In this document: in pieces, positions 16,400 to 29,240 of the stretch
Layout: each line of letters starts with the position of its first letter
Position numbering within the stretch: position 1 is the stretch's first letter
Notes under the pieces: generated by a model
Database searches by the model: none
Seen by the model: only the letters and a program-made list of their open reading frames with translations
What the model was told of the DNA's origin: nothing
From: Lunularia cruciata
Lineage: Eukaryota > Streptophyta > Marchantiopsida > Lunulariales > Lunulariaceae
Direction: 5' to 3'
DNA: 64,000 nt
NCBI GenBank assembly: GCA_948567375.1
Contig: OX419755.1
Span: 32,555,001 to 32,619,000, forward strand
Program-made: the position numbers and the translations under genes

Positions 16400-17750
16400 T
16401 GGATTATCATTGGAAATCATAAATGCTTAAATCTACTATTGTAATAGGTGCCAAAAGAACGGGGCAATCACGGGTGTGAAACCATATATACTAGTAGAGG
16501 TACCACTAGATTCCATGCTCCTAAAAGAGTTGGTGATGCAATAGCTTCTTAGAATAATTCAATAATTATGTGAAGAACTATCTATAGTCTACATTACTCA
16601 TTTTTTAGTTGTGAAAGTATACATAACAATAACAAAATGGAGAAATTTTAGCCTATTGTATTATCAAATGTGAGTCAATGGAGTATGATTACATATGTGT
16701 TTATAAGTATGTGCCAAATAGGAAGCTCTAAGAACATATCATCTTATGAAATTGAATAGGCCACTTGTGTATTCCCCAACCAAAAGAGTAAATGAGCAGA
16801 AGTTGTGACCTCAACCAGAGTGTATGAGATAACAAGCTACAAAAGTAATCCTGTTTAGAGTAGAGTTCAAAACCCTTAACCTCCTATTAGAAATTGGAAC
16901 CTTGGTGAAAAGTCATATAGAGTGAAGACTGTTTGTGGACTCCAAACCCTATATTTATTCATCTTGACTTATAGACCCAAGGTCTCTAAGCAAAATGTGA
17001 AAATAGACAAAGTTTTAACTAAATATTCCTAAGGGCCTAATATATGACTATCATTCTTAAAGTGAAAGAAAGAGATAAGATGATGGAGAAATAACTACAA
17101 CCTCCATCAAAGTTGTGAAGTGAACTATGGAAATTAGAGGCTCCCTAAAGGATCTCCTTGGCATATACCCTCATTAGGTACTAGTTGTGTGGAATCACTT
17201 GTGATAGAATGGTTGCTATTAACAAAGGTGTCTTTATACCATAAAAAGTATGCACAAATTAGATCAAAGGAAGAATTTGATCCATTATTGAGCAAAGACC
17301 ACAAAACAAAGCCAAATGAAAAATGTTATTAAAAACATTTGAAACATCAACTTGTACAACCATCCAATAATGATGTTTGTCCAAGGATGCTTGAATGCCA
17401 ATAATAACTATCTTGTAATCTTTAAGGGTAGCCATTGTAAGCTAAAATGGAGTTAAGAAAGTTGAAAATGAATATCCCAACTACTAAATCAATATTATTT
17501 GGAACTAAACATAAGAAAATATCCCCAATAGTAATGGTGCAAACATAAGATGCCTCCTTTGACAGAGCAAAGAGATGAAAATCACCAAAAAAATGAGTAG
17601 GTCTAGGTGGTACCAGATCCAAGGCAATGATTGATAAAAAGCAAAGAGAGAAGAGAAACAAAAATTTGGCATGTTTGGTGAGGAACAATCACATGAATAC
17701 TCAAACCAATCTCAACAACCCACTCTTTGAGGAACGCAAGGAACAAGAAA
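16400..17750 (-). pseudogene. remnant of LINE-type (non-LTR) reverse transcriptase
   Basis: Read on the minus strand, the segment near 17300-17420 gives GIQASLDKH followed by VVQVDVSNVFNNI, the shape of RT motif A in plant LINE-like elements (x-V-D-V-x-N-A-F-N). About 60 codons later, at 17143-17172, another frame gives EGICQGDPLG, the QGDP motif. Near 17040-17075 a weak ...DSHILGP lies where the catalytic ADD box is expected, with the Asp pair largely lost. Several stops and frameshifts separate these blocks. The boundaries are rough: 17422-17688 appears to be the part just upstream, and similarity fades below 16.5 kb. I see no poly-A tail or target duplication. Confidence 0.65.
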
Positions 17751-17759
17751 TGGAGTAAA

Positions 17760-19167
17760 ACATAAGCAAAGGAGGAATCCATAAGTTACAACTCCTCATT
17801 TGGGTGATGATAATCATGAAGGCAAGAAAGAAGGTCATAAATAGTAGGTGTGTGGAGACTCAATAAGGCAGATAAAGTATCAATGGAGAAGGGTGTTTGT
17901 TTGAGAGTGTGAGAGTGCTTGGGTTGCATGTCTATACTTACATATCTAACCTAACATCAAATAATTACTAAGAATACAATATTTTGGAGGTAGAGCATGG
18001 GAATATGGTAATTTTGATATCCTCTTAGCTATTGCTTGAGCACATATGATGTACTTATCATATAGGATAGACCAATCTGCATGCAAACCCTATGAATGGT
18101 ATCTTGGTGTTTTGATGCTCCTTGTGTGCTGGAAGGAGTAAGCTCCACTATGGGAAGATGACTAATAAGTTCAAGTAGAGATATCTCTCCCTTGGTCATT
18201 TGCCAAGATAGCTTGTAGTAGTAAAGAATACATAGAAACTACTAGGTGAAACAAAGGCATAGTGATCCTAGTACTTACATGATCTAGGTAAACCGGGTAG
18301 AAATAAATAATACAGTCAAGAGAATGTAACCATAAGTATATGTCTGGTGGGACTTGAATAAATATGCCAAGAATACAAAAAGAGTTTGGAAGTGTGAAGA
18401 AAAGTGACATTCATTTTAATCTATAAACATCAAGATCTCTCTTTATGTTGTGATAAGGCAATCCTTACCTATGCACAATCTAGACAAGATTTTGTGAGAT
18501 GCTGATGAGGAAATATGTATGGATGGGCTAAGGATATAGGTGGAAGAATATGGTCCTATGGAAGTGATGCATTGGTAAAGCTAGGGAGGAAAGTTATAGT
18601 ATGAAGATCAAGAATAGGTTGTGACAAAAAATGTATGATCTTCTATAGAAAGATCAACCCATTTAATGCACCCTATTATTATGGAAAAACTGTAAGATGT
18701 GTAGATTAAAGAGATTCCATCTAAATAATCACAATCAACTATGGGTATGTGCAAAAAATATCAACATCCAAATCTATTCCTTGACCGCAAGTATGAGATA
18801 TGGGTGTTAGATAAAGAATACATATAAAAGTACCTTTAAATTCTAGTGCAAGAACAAAAAAGGGGATATTGTATAATGTCTATTAAAAGTAAACCCACAC
18901 ACAAAAACCTAAGGAATAATACATACACAAAAGATGGAACATTTAAAAAAATTCTAATAAAACATAAAGAAATAGGAGAAAAGGTATAAGAATAAAAAAT
19001 AGAAAAAATACAAATGTGTGATTTGAGAGTAGTCTATTTGTGACAAAAGAAAATCATCTCTTTCATAACTTGGTTCCCTCTCCAAGTCCAAAAATCTACA
19101 TGAAACATGCATCTTTCATAATCTGCATTGCCATTTTAATAAAGTCCACGAATCTAGGATCCATTAT
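17760..19167. other. intergenic DNA, nothing recognised
   Basis: AT-rich sequence with only short open frames and no motif, tRNA or clear repeat that I could identify. Confidence 0.5.
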
Positions 19168-19578
19168 TGTAAAAGACTGAGACCAAGGAGAGAAATAGGA
19201 GAATGGAAGATCACATTAGGACACTTGAATTTGTGTAAACTCCAAATGCCTAGCATGAGCTTTGGCTCTGGTACTTATAGGGAGCATACAAGGCTCTTGA
19301 GAAGCTTCTTAAGAAACTTCCTTGAGCCATTTTCTTGGAGTGCAAGCCAAGTTAACCTCTTATTAGAAGGTTTCTACTTGGCTTGCAAGCTAAGCTAGTT
19401 GGAATCTTCTAGAAGTTTCCTTCTAGAAGCTACTTACTTGGGTGCAAGCTAAACTAGCCAGGAAGCTTCCCAAAAAGCTTCATAGATACTTTTGGAATAT
19501 TCTAGGCTAATTTTTCCAATTTGCTAGTTTGTTAGCCCTAGCTAACTTTGTTGCTAAACTCCATATTGTTCCAATTAT
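19163..19578 (-). mobile_element. solo LTR of the chromovirus family, with 5-bp target duplication
   Basis: 19168-19573 is the reverse complement of a diverged version of the 32388-32792 / 37083-37504 LTRs. It shares the end TGTAAAAGACTGAGACCAAGG and the start (minus) TGGAACAATATGGAGTTTAGC. The flanks 19163-19167 and 19574-19578 are both ATTAT, a perfect target duplication, so this is an independent insertion reduced to one LTR by recombination. It keeps a four-unit heat-shock-element-like array at 19402-19419 (GAA, TTC, GAA, TTC at 5-base period) and GAAGCTTC palindromes. Confidence 0.92.
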
Positions 19579-20016
19579 CAACCCCCTAACTTAGGTGCAA
19601 GAATCATCAAGAAGTCTTTGTACTCTATCTTTCATTTGAGCATTCTTTGTACAAATAATTTAATCAAGAGAGATAATAATAGTTCTATGTACAAAATATC
19701 CTCTTTGATTTGGCATGCCTCTCCTTAATACAAAGTTTCTCCACTTTAGACCTGATTTTCTTTGTACAAACTATCTGCTCTTTTTCCACCTTCCTCTTCT
19801 TAGCTTCTACAAGATACTTATGTTTCCTCATTTTTGCAAAATTTTGAGCATCTATCTCTACTATCTTACATCTTTCTTGAGCTTCTATAGGTTTACTATT
19901 TCACATGGTTTGCTAAATCTTGTGAAAAAGTAGCCATTGTAGGAGTAATCTTTGTTGTTAATTGGGAGATCTTTTCTTCTCTTGTGAGACTCACTTTCTC
20001 CTTCTCAAGATGAGAT
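19579..20016. other. intergenic DNA, nothing recognised
   Basis: Short AT-rich stretch between the solo LTR and the unknown minus-strand frames, with no feature identified. Confidence 0.5.
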
Positions 20017-20712
20017 CTACTCCTTTGGTCCTCTAATTTCTTCTGGCAATGTAGCTTCATCGTCTAGTACTATTGGAACTCCTCTTGCTCGGCTCTCCTC
20101 TTCAAGCACATCATGAGGATCTAACACTTGAGTACTTGGGATTGTGAATGGAATTGGATCCATGCCCAACTCAAGAAAATCCTCTATCATTACTTCTTTG
20201 GCTCCATGCTCCTCACCACCATGAGTGCTTGAGTGTGCTCCTTCCTCCTCGGGTTTATGCACCCTAAACATATCTCCAATATTTTCTACAACACCACAAC
20301 CAATGTTAACTAGTGCAAGAGGAGATATATTTGCATAATTTCCAAACATCAAATCCATGGAATCAAAGAATAGACAAATATGATTTAACTTATCCTCTAT
20401 TGTTCTTCATCCATCTTCATTTAAATTCATTGTAAGTCCTTCTAGTGTACTTTTGATTTTCCATGCCTTTCAAGATTTTACATATCTCACCCACTTATTG
20501 TACAATTATCTCCTATTAAAATAATTGGAAATACATTCCTCCCATGGTGTACCAAACAGGTTGCTATGTAACATAACATAGTTATCTTTTGAACAAGCTT
20601 CTTGCAATTGCCACCATGAATTTGCTGAAAATGCTCTTATTTCTTCAAGTAATCCAAGATTTATGCATAGAGATGGCCAATCATGCGGAATTATAATTCC
20701 TCGGCCTTCCAA
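20017..20712 (-). pseudogene. unknown decayed protein-coding remnant
   Basis: Two minus-strand open frames lie in series. 20506-20712 encodes a 68-residue tryptophan-containing segment (PHDWPSLCINLGLLEEIRA, SANSWWQLQEACS, GTPWEECISNYF). 20017-20358 encodes an acidic 113-residue segment rich in Glu, with HSSTHGGEEHGAKEVMIEDF. Neither matches a family I recognise. Amino-acid composition looks coding-like, and stops lie between them. They may be remains of a transposable element protein or a dead gene. Function is unknown. Confidence 0.35.
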
Positions 20713-22226
20713 CCCTTAGCATTGTTCTCCTCTAATACTATCTTCAATAACTCTTGGAATTTTAGTTGTGCTTGAAACTCAAGAGAAGCTCTTGGTGATA
20801 TTTATGAACGAAAGCAACTCGAGAGACTTTGGGAGTTGATGGAGCTATAGCCTCTAGAGCTCGAATGGTGGAATTGGTACCTGACATTGAAATAGAATGG
20901 GACAGAGCAATGGAATTGCAATTGCTTGAATCCTTTATGCAAATCCTCTATGAACTGCAAATGTTTTGTGCTGCGCTTTACCAAGGTCATTTCTGCATCT
21001 CCTTTCCTATTGACTCCTTGCTATGCAAATGCTAGTGGCGCAATATGCTCATAGTTTCTTGAGTGGAATTTTATTCTTAGTTTAGAGTTTGAAACTTTGC
21101 CAAACCAATTCAAACAATCACATGAATGAAGAATTCAACAGGGAAACATTGGAATTTTGGATTCCACCTACAAATTAACTCATAACCACCTTTGGTCAAC
21201 CCCTTAATTCTCGCTTATTTACGTGTCAATCTTTGAGGAGATAATCCTCTATTGTCATCTGATCTTTGTCTATTATCACTAATAAAGTCACTTATTTGGC
21301 ATTGTAAGTATCAATTTTTGAATTGACAATCCTCTATTATCATCTAGAACCTTTCTTTATTACTAATGAAATCAAGTGATTTGGTACGCCAGTAAATGTC
21401 CCTAACTGAAACCCCCACCACGTAAAACGATTTTCATCACCCATGAAAAAAATGACGGATGTTTCGATGTTGCTCGTGCCCGTAAACATCCGTAACTTTT
21501 AAATCTGAAACCCTCCTTGGTGTGTAACAAAACAGTCTATAGAGTTACGAGTTACTCAAATCATTCCCGTAAATTCTCCCGTTTCTTCGTTAACTATTCG
21601 TATGATTTCTCGGAGACTTTCGGTTTCGATTCCAGTGGATTTCCAGTAAGAGTCTCGGGATGTAGGCAATGACCTCACTCCGTTGCATATCAATAAAATA
21701 TGGAATTGCATGTACAGGGGTACCCATGAAAATGTTTAGAGGAATAAGCTTTTGCTTTCTGTAAAAGCTGGAATTGAAACCCCCTAATATTTTCTTAGAG
21801 GAGTGTAAGTTTCTGCTGCTTCAGATCCTTGTTCCAATAACTTTCAATTTTATATCCAATCTCAGAGTTGCGACGTTCCCAAGTTTTAAGGTCATTCTCG
21901 AGACTGAACCTGCCAAATTCGAAGACAGTAGGATAATCTTGATGTAGGTCTAACCCAACCCTTTGGACGTGATGCGCCAAAGAATGTTTTGAACTATCGC
22001 AGACTCTGAGAAAAGTTTCCTTACTCAATGAACGTCAGAACGTTGAGGCACAGAAGAGCATGATGTTTGAACTAAGAGAGCCGGATCTTTACTGTACAAG
22101 TATACAAAGGGGATCATAATCCCCGAACTCAAAAAAGCTTCCAAAGAGTTCTATTTCCGCAACCAAAAGCGAATGGCGCCTCGAGCTGTGACAATGTCCC
22201 CATAGGAAACTAACTACCAAATGCAG
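20713..22226. other. intergenic DNA and 3' flank of the HAD-family gene
   Basis: No recognisable gene. The part next to 22227 probably holds the 3' untranslated region of the minus-strand gene. The open frames at 20829-21035 and 21795-22028 have no known motif. Confidence 0.5.
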
Positions 22227-23772
22227 TCATGCAGAAGCTGCTTGAGCAGGTGTATCCCTGGCTGGTATTTGATCAGGTCTATGGTCGGGAATGATACCCC
22301 ACTGTGCATGAATCCATCTTTCGACTTCGATCAGATCTGGGAAGACTAGTGCACCATTCTCTCTCCACACTTTGGACTCAACTGTTTTGAATCGATCCAG
22401 GAGAACGGCATGCATCCCAATCCGCTTGGCGGGTACATAATCCTTTTTGAAACTGTCCCCAACATGTAATGCTTCCTCAGGATTCTGAACACCTGCTCTT
22501 TCCATCGCCATTTCGTATATCCTAGGGTCTGGTTTCTCCACTCCTTCGATCCCGGAAAAAATTCCGAAGTCCCACTCCGATCCCTGGTTGAGATTGCAGG
22601 CCATCAACCAAAATTACTCAGAAACCCCGTGAGCAGAAAAATTAACTTCCTGGCCAAATACCGTACTATATCCGCAACACTCCTATGAGAGCAGCCTAAC
22701 CTTACCCTGCCTTCTATTCGCGAAGACGACATAATGTTCAGCGAATCCAAGGTTATGGAGATTCATGCTTATCTTTAGTGTCGACAAAGTCAGAAAACTC
22801 AGTTCATCAGGAAATCTCCTTCAATTGATTGTGAACGGTGTTCTTTGATGCTGAGAATTCTTTTCTTGGTAGTATACCAGAGTACCAAGAGGGCGGAACG
22901 AGTGAAGGTGCACAGAGGATGCATCACAATAGCCCTAGGTGTCGCTGTTACCTGATTCAAACCAAGTGTAGGGAGGATCACGTCTCGATATCGGTGCTCC
23001 GCATTACTCACGATTCCGACCGTGATGCCCTGCTTGCGTATCCATCGTAGGAACGGGATGGCGTCCGGAAGCAGGTTGTATGGGGTGGCAGAACCGAATG
23101 TTCGATAGATCCGCATAAAGACTTTCTCAAGTGTCTCTCTGTCATACTCGTAGCCAGCCTGAACAGCAGAGCCAATGATAATTATCAATTATCTAGGAGG
23201 ACCATAGTACATTCAGCTCACAGATCTGGTGGCTCTAATAAGTTGAAGTGGATTCACCACAAAGGCAGCTGGCTTTAAGGTAATTACCCATAATCTGACT
23301 CAATATTTGAAGCTTTCTGCATTTGGATTTAGCCTACCCTTCTGCATTTCAAGACGAGGCCAGCCAGAAGCGCAAAGATTGTCAAATAAATAAATCCGAA
23401 GGGATAGTCCTTTGCAGTTCCATGACCAACATCCATTTAAAAACAAACCTTCAAAAAAGAATTGTACACAACGATACGCCACCATTCTATGTTGGGCATG
23501 CTGGTCGCATTTCCGAAGCAAGGATGCTGTGCAGCCATCTCCTTGTAGGCCACCTTGAAGCCCTCGTGCATCCGATCATAATCCGGGCACGGCAATCCCA
23601 CTCGCTTCGCTGCCAGACAGTAGTAATCGCCCAAGCTACCTCTATACGCAATCAGAGTTCCCGTCACATCTACGGTCACACATTTGAGATGCGAAAATGT
23701 CTGCCGCCCCATCGGCACAGCCATTTCCGAAAATATTGTGGCAGCCATCGATTCTTTCCTCCTAAGCTGCAA
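22227..23772 (-). CDS. HAD-superfamily hydrolase, HDHD3-like, three exons
   Basis: Exons on the minus strand: 23772-23449, 23158-22952, 22583-22227. Both introns are GT-AG and phase 0, and the total is 888 bases, 295 residues. The haloacid-dehalogenase motifs appear in order. Motif I is VTVDVTGTL near residue 34, motif II the Ser in GIVSNAEHRYRD, motif III the Lys in VEKPDPRIYEMAMERAG, and motif IV LHVGDSFKKDYVPAKRIGMH. The sequence resembles plant proteins annotated as haloacid dehalogenase-like hydrolase domain-containing protein 3. Motif I has Asp-Val-Thr instead of Asp-x-Asp, so the usual acid/base Asp is absent; as I recall this is typical of that subfamily. The substrate is unknown. I chose the first ATG; Met-9 (codon at 23748-23746) or Met-17 (23724-23722) could also serve. 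The basic Ser/Arg N-terminus could be a weak organelle signal. Confidence 0.9.
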
Positions 23773-24500
23773 CTGCCTCCTCCACTCTGCTTCAAAAGGC
23801 GCGCTCTCTTCTCTCCTCCTCAGCTTACTACCTTACCAGATTGATGGCTTGATCGAGATGATTCTAGCACCTTCCCTCTCCTGTGCTTATGAAGGTTCCC
23901 TTCAGAAAAGAGATGCCTAATAGTCCACGGACCAAGATCTCTTCTCCGACTCGACTCGATTCCACTGACATGCGTTAATGTCCCGCCAGAATTATTCTTT
24001 ATTATTGTAATCAATCTGGCCAGAAGCTCGCACTCGGTTTAAGAATTCGGCTGGCCGCCGCGCCAGACGACACTCCTTAACAACGACGACTCGGATAGGA
24101 AGAAATATTTCTGTACAAAGACCGCGTCTCTCGTACTGTCACATCTATTCTCTAATCCTAATACTGTACTCTCAAACCTGGCCTGAATCCTGGCATCAAT
24201 TCACGAAGGTCCTCCACATCTCCTGGCTGAGTCGACAGATTCACGCCGTCCTGTCACTGCACTCAATGTACGCTCCCTCTCTTGTGTCTTGAAAACGATG
24301 AACTCCCTCGCCGTCGTCGTCGGACGTACCAACAGGATTCTCGTGAACAGACGGACGGAGGGACGCCCACCACCACGCAACAGCTCCACAACCAATCTTA
24401 CCAGGTACCGTAGGCCCCACGACTACGTTTCAACCTGAGATGGAGTGCGTTCCACTTTGACGAGTCACGATACGAATGTCAATGTTGCTATCATTGTACT
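23773..24500 (-). promoter_or_regulatory. 5' flank of the HAD-family gene
   Basis: The DNA upstream of the minus-strand start is notably less AT-rich than the surrounding repeats and has no convincing gene. It presumably carries the promoter and 5' untranslated region. I cannot point to a specific TATA box or start site. Confidence 0.4.
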
Positions 24501-26900
24501 CTCAGACAGCCAACAACGTGGTGAGAACCTAGGAAATCTCATTCTTGAAAACACGGGAAATTTTATTCTTGTATTTTCATTATTCACTGGTGAATGTGAT
24601 TCTACACTAGATTATATCATTCAAGACACTTTAATACATGAATCCATATTCAGATTAGATGCGATCAACTCTGTAATAGCATGATCTTTGATTATCTATT
24701 GTAACATTACCTTTTTTCTTGTTATTATCAAATAAAAATTATATTATAAGTTTCTATTTATTTAGTGCTAAGTGAAGAGTGTAAAACTAATTTATATATT
24801 TTTATTTATTTTATTCAATAGTATCCATGATTAATTAATCTTTATGTAAAAAAGCTCTTCAAATTTAGCTTTCAGTCAAATGAAAAGGGAATTTTCAAAA
24901 CTGAGCTAATTCCAAATGTTATTTGCAAAAATGGATTGATTCCTGAGTTTTATTTGCAAGAATGGGCGTTTTCGCGGAACGCCACCTGCTCCACCTTTCA
25001 TTTGAGGTAAATTTAAAAAAAAGTGTTTCGCTAGAGTATCTTATTTTATAATTTTTAGAATTTGAATGCCTAGAGTGTGAGCTCCGAAGACTGCTTGTTA
25101 AAGACTTTGGAGTACGAAGGATTGGGATGCAGTGACTCGGCTCAACGCTTATAATTAACTCAATTTATATTATATCTTTCATTAACCCAGACTCTAAAAC
25201 TCTAGGTGCAAATACGAGCAGAGTCTGTATATAATATATAATATAAGCTTTCACTAATTTAGACTATGGATTTCTAAGACAAAACTTGAACTATTTTTCC
25301 TCACTAGTTATTACTTATGTGCTTTTGGTATCTAAAATCAATAAAAGAAATTATCTTAAGGTTTAGAAACAACTGTCCTAATTTCTAACTTTATACATTT
25401 TTAGATAGATTCTTATTTTCTTTGTTGTAACTTGCCCTATTCTCCCCCTTCTTTATGTTAATTTATCTTTTGGACAGTGAATGTAATTCTACTACACTAC
25501 ATAATAGCTAACGACTAGCAATTCTGATCCATAAAGTTCAACACTATAGCATAGGGAAATTGAGATCATAGATTGACTAGAGTCAAGATTAACGGTTTCT
25601 TCTGGATTCACGGAAAGTGGAAGCTTGTGTTAAGTTTTTTGAAGTTTCAAGAGTTAAAAGGGTGAGGATGATGCAAAGGTCTCTCCAAGAGACAATCGAG
25701 AGCATGAAAGAACAGAAGAAAGGGCGACCGCGCAGAAAACACGGTCAAAGAACCAGAGAATTAGAAGCTAGAGAAATTGACCTTTGCATAGAAGGCATTG
25801 ATAGAGGATAAATACACCGCAATTGCAACATCAACGATGCCATAACACCGTAGAACTTAGGAGAAGGCAAGAGTTGAAGGGTCGGGTGAAGTTGAGGATG
25901 ATACCTTTGTACCAAAGCAAAGATTCCAAGGGACGATCAGGAGAGATGAAAAACCCGAAGAATTAAATATTTCGTACTAACAACTATTATTATCTCTCCT
26001 GATTGTCTGATATCTCTCTTGGTGATATCTACTCCTTGTGATGTAGAAAGAAGTACAAAACTCATTTTCTTGGTTCTCATGTACGTACCACACTAAACAA
26101 GACTATAAGTTTTGATATGCCCTCAATGGTTGATTCACACTTCGGATTATGCATATGAATAGAATGGAATTGTAAAAGTAATATAATAGATTCTAATACT
26201 ATCTATTACAGTAGAGTTGAAGATCCTTGATACATGTACCATTCAAAATTTATCATGGTGCACTCAACTGCAATGTAACCCAAAATGTAATCCAGAATGC
26301 AAAATTGATGAATTATAAATTCTCTTGACTGGATAGACCGTGTAGCTTGCATAACCCGAACAGACTGTGCAGTTTGCTTGGTCTCCAACATCTTCTGATT
26401 ACTCTTTCTTGCAAAATCTTCAAAATTCCCTTATTTTTGACATCTCCTTACAAATTAATTACTCTTTCCTCTTCTTCTACTTTGGGTGCGACTTCTTTTT
26501 AATGGAAAGGTGAAGAAATGTTGGGCCCTTCCTGTTGTACTATGCTATTTAAAATATATTTTGGATTATCACAATGGACTGAGTGTTGGCACACAGAAAT
26601 AGGAACATCCTAGTGTATAATCTGGTACGTAATCACAATAAAAGTGAAAAAGTTGCAATTAGAGACTCACACGCTTCTTGCAAGGCAATGGATAATGAAG
26701 TTGTACTTGACGTTGGAGAATGGTAAGTGCCATATGGTGGAGCCTGACCACCACATACAAGGATGAGGCAATGGTCGCCTTTCCTCTTATAGTTTTAAAG
26801 AATTCTCTTATTTCTTCTAGTTTTCTATCAAGGAATTCACTGGCATACAAAGGCAAAAAGCAATCAGAAAAAATAATGAGTAATCAAGGAATAATAGTTA
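24501..26900. other. intergenic DNA, nothing recognised
   Basis: AT-rich sequence. The open frame at 25617-25811 is short and rich in charged residues (GRPRRKHGQRTRELEAREID) with no family I know. No RNA gene or repeat was identified. Confidence 0.5.
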
Positions 26901-28090
26901 GGAGCATAATGAATGTATGAAAAATATGTGTATAAGTATACTCATCTGTATATACATATGTGCACAAATGAGTACAAGGGTATGTCTATGGTCACGACTA
27001 TACCATGATGTAGTAGTGCATCCCTAAGTCTTTGGTAGAGGATGCGGCATAGAAACAAAGGACTATATATCTACATCCATAACCTCTTGTCTAGATGCCT
27101 AATGGGATCACAAAAGCCCAATGCTAAAATATCATAAGGGTCTACACTACAATCCCTAATCTACTAGAGTACCACTCCTCAAAAAATGGAGTGGCAAGCT
27201 CCATGGATACTCTAAATCTATCTAGAAGAGCTACAATGTTATCTAATAATGAAGTGTATGAGGTACTAAATGTATCAATAGGACTAAATCTAGGAGGATG
27301 GATAGTTCCATGGGAGTGGTTTCTACAATAAGATAAAGCATCATTATCAACTATCAATATGTCCCTCATGGACAACCCTAAAGATGTAAATTTACTTTAC
27401 GGTGTTGTACTTTGCCTTTCTCTCTTTGGGAACACACTGGGTGCCTAACTTTGGAGTTTATAGATCATGGGTTGTATGTAGATAGGCACTTATAGTTTGA
27501 GCATGATAGTTTGCACTATCAATGGAACCTTCTAATTATATTTCTAGTTTTCCCTCTATCGGGTAGGGAAGTAATGAGCAACCTCACCGATCATCAGCAC
27601 AACACACAGTCTTTGTATGTTGGTCATCACTTCTAGTACTACCAAGGAAAAATACATAGCACACCTAAAATGAAAGAATCTGAGTGCAATGCTTGCACAC
27701 CAATCAAAGCTAACTTGGCATGTAAACAAGCATGTAAGTACAAAGAAGATTCAAACTTAAGGATTTAGCAACAACTCTCCATGCTTTTTGGTGAAAATGA
27801 TTCAGAGTCTACTTGCTCTTTCCTCAAGTTGATTTCAATATGTACTCCAATTTGCATCTAATTTGTATTCACTGTGGAGAACTTTTATACCTTTTGACAA
27901 AGAAATCTCTATGAGACACAAATGGAAATAAGTTTTTCTATATAGCTTGGATTTGGATGTTTTGGAACTCAATGAAGAGCCTATAAGATAAGCTTTCTAA
28001 TGATATAAATTAAGTCTCAACTTATGAACTAAAACTCCTTTGACAAGAACTCAAACTTGGCCAGATTTTTGTAGCTTTGTCAAGATATTT

Positions 28091-28712
28091 GTAACACCGA
28101 ATCTAAGTGTAATACCAATAGCTAGAAAAATTATCTAGAGGTGAAAATTGGCTTGGTAACATCTCAAAGTATGTTTTATATGATTGACTAAGTAGATTAG
28201 ATAGAGGTATCACCAAAAGAGTACTTCTACTAATAGGGTAGGAGTAGAAAATAGTCAAAACTTCAAACCCAATTTTGGAGGCCTAAATGGATGAAGTAGG
28301 CCTCAAAGATGTGCAGATTCCTTCCCTCTACCAAGAAATGAGAGGTTTGCCTTCCCTCCTTCCTATTTGTCTCATCAAGAGCTTTCCAACAGTACCTCAC
28401 CTATGCAATTATGAGATTCTTACAAGAATATTCTCTAAAGATTCCCTCTGGTCAAAGCTTGTTTGACTAACCAGATAGGACCAAAATCAATATGTCACCC
28501 ATTTATGCAACTAATCTAAGGGTAGAGCTTGCTGACATGTCACCAATCCATGTATCTGATCCAAGGGTAGAGCTTCCTTTAAGAGAATCCTCTTTGCTAT
28601 ATAATAAAGACAAGGTGCTTCTTTGGGGCATTGGAGTTTTGAGTGTGAAGCTTTGTGTTTCTTCTTTGGGTTTCTCTTGATTGTTCTCCTATCCTCGAGA
28701 CATTACACTAGG
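28091..28712 (+). repeat. LTR2, probable solo or partial LTR
   Basis: It begins TGTAACACCGAATCTAAGTG and ends GACATTACA. Its 3' part is the sequence repeated at 1-220, with the TATA-like CTATATAATAAAG at 28598-28610. No coding region follows. I found no clear target duplication, so the exact borders are tentative. Confidence 0.6.
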
Positions 28713-29240
28713 TTGCTCAAACATTGGAGTGGTAGTATTGGTAGTAATAGGTATTTTGGTAGTTACTCATGGACTACTTGTTGACGGTCCAATTTTATGT
28801 TAGGGTTAGTGATCACATGGTTGGACCCATTATCACTTGCACCGTTTGCATCATCAAATATACCATCAGCAATTCAATTAGGGCTGGAGACCTATGGTGA
28901 GCAAAGGGGTATACCTTTGAAGTGCAACTCCAAAGAGCTCACTTCTTTGATGTTAAGCCTTTGAGTTTTTGGCTATGGTGGATAGAAGCTGGTGAGTATC
29001 ACCTAGAGTCTCTTAGCTAGAGTGGGTGTGGCTTGATTGTAATTAGTACCCAATTGTTTGCAGATTTTTGAGTGAAGGATTGAGTACATATCTAATTTGA
29101 GTGTGATTCAAGTGGAAGAATAAATTGATTATTTTGGCATTTTAGACTTCATGTATGCCTTATGTGTGAGTTGTGCCTCTATAGTGTATACTTTAATAGT
29201 GATGTATGTTGTGTAGCAATGTATATATGCAAAATACTTC
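28712..29240 (+). repeat. fragment of the LTR family of the methyltransferase-bearing gypsy element
   Basis: On the plus strand this aligns with the reverse complement of 48735-48160. Shared blocks include GCTCAAACATTGGAGT, AAGTGCAACTCCAAAGAGCTC, CTTAGCTAGAGTGGGTGTG, TTATGTGTGAGTTGTGCCTC and GTATGTTGTGTAGCAATGTA. Substitutions are frequent, so it is an old copy. Confidence 0.7.

Noticed and set aside
23323-23844. 173-codon plus-strand open frame over the HAD gene
   Set aside because: It lies antisense to exon 1 and intron 1 of the HAD-family gene and has no motif. The minus strand has HAD motifs and clean splice sites.
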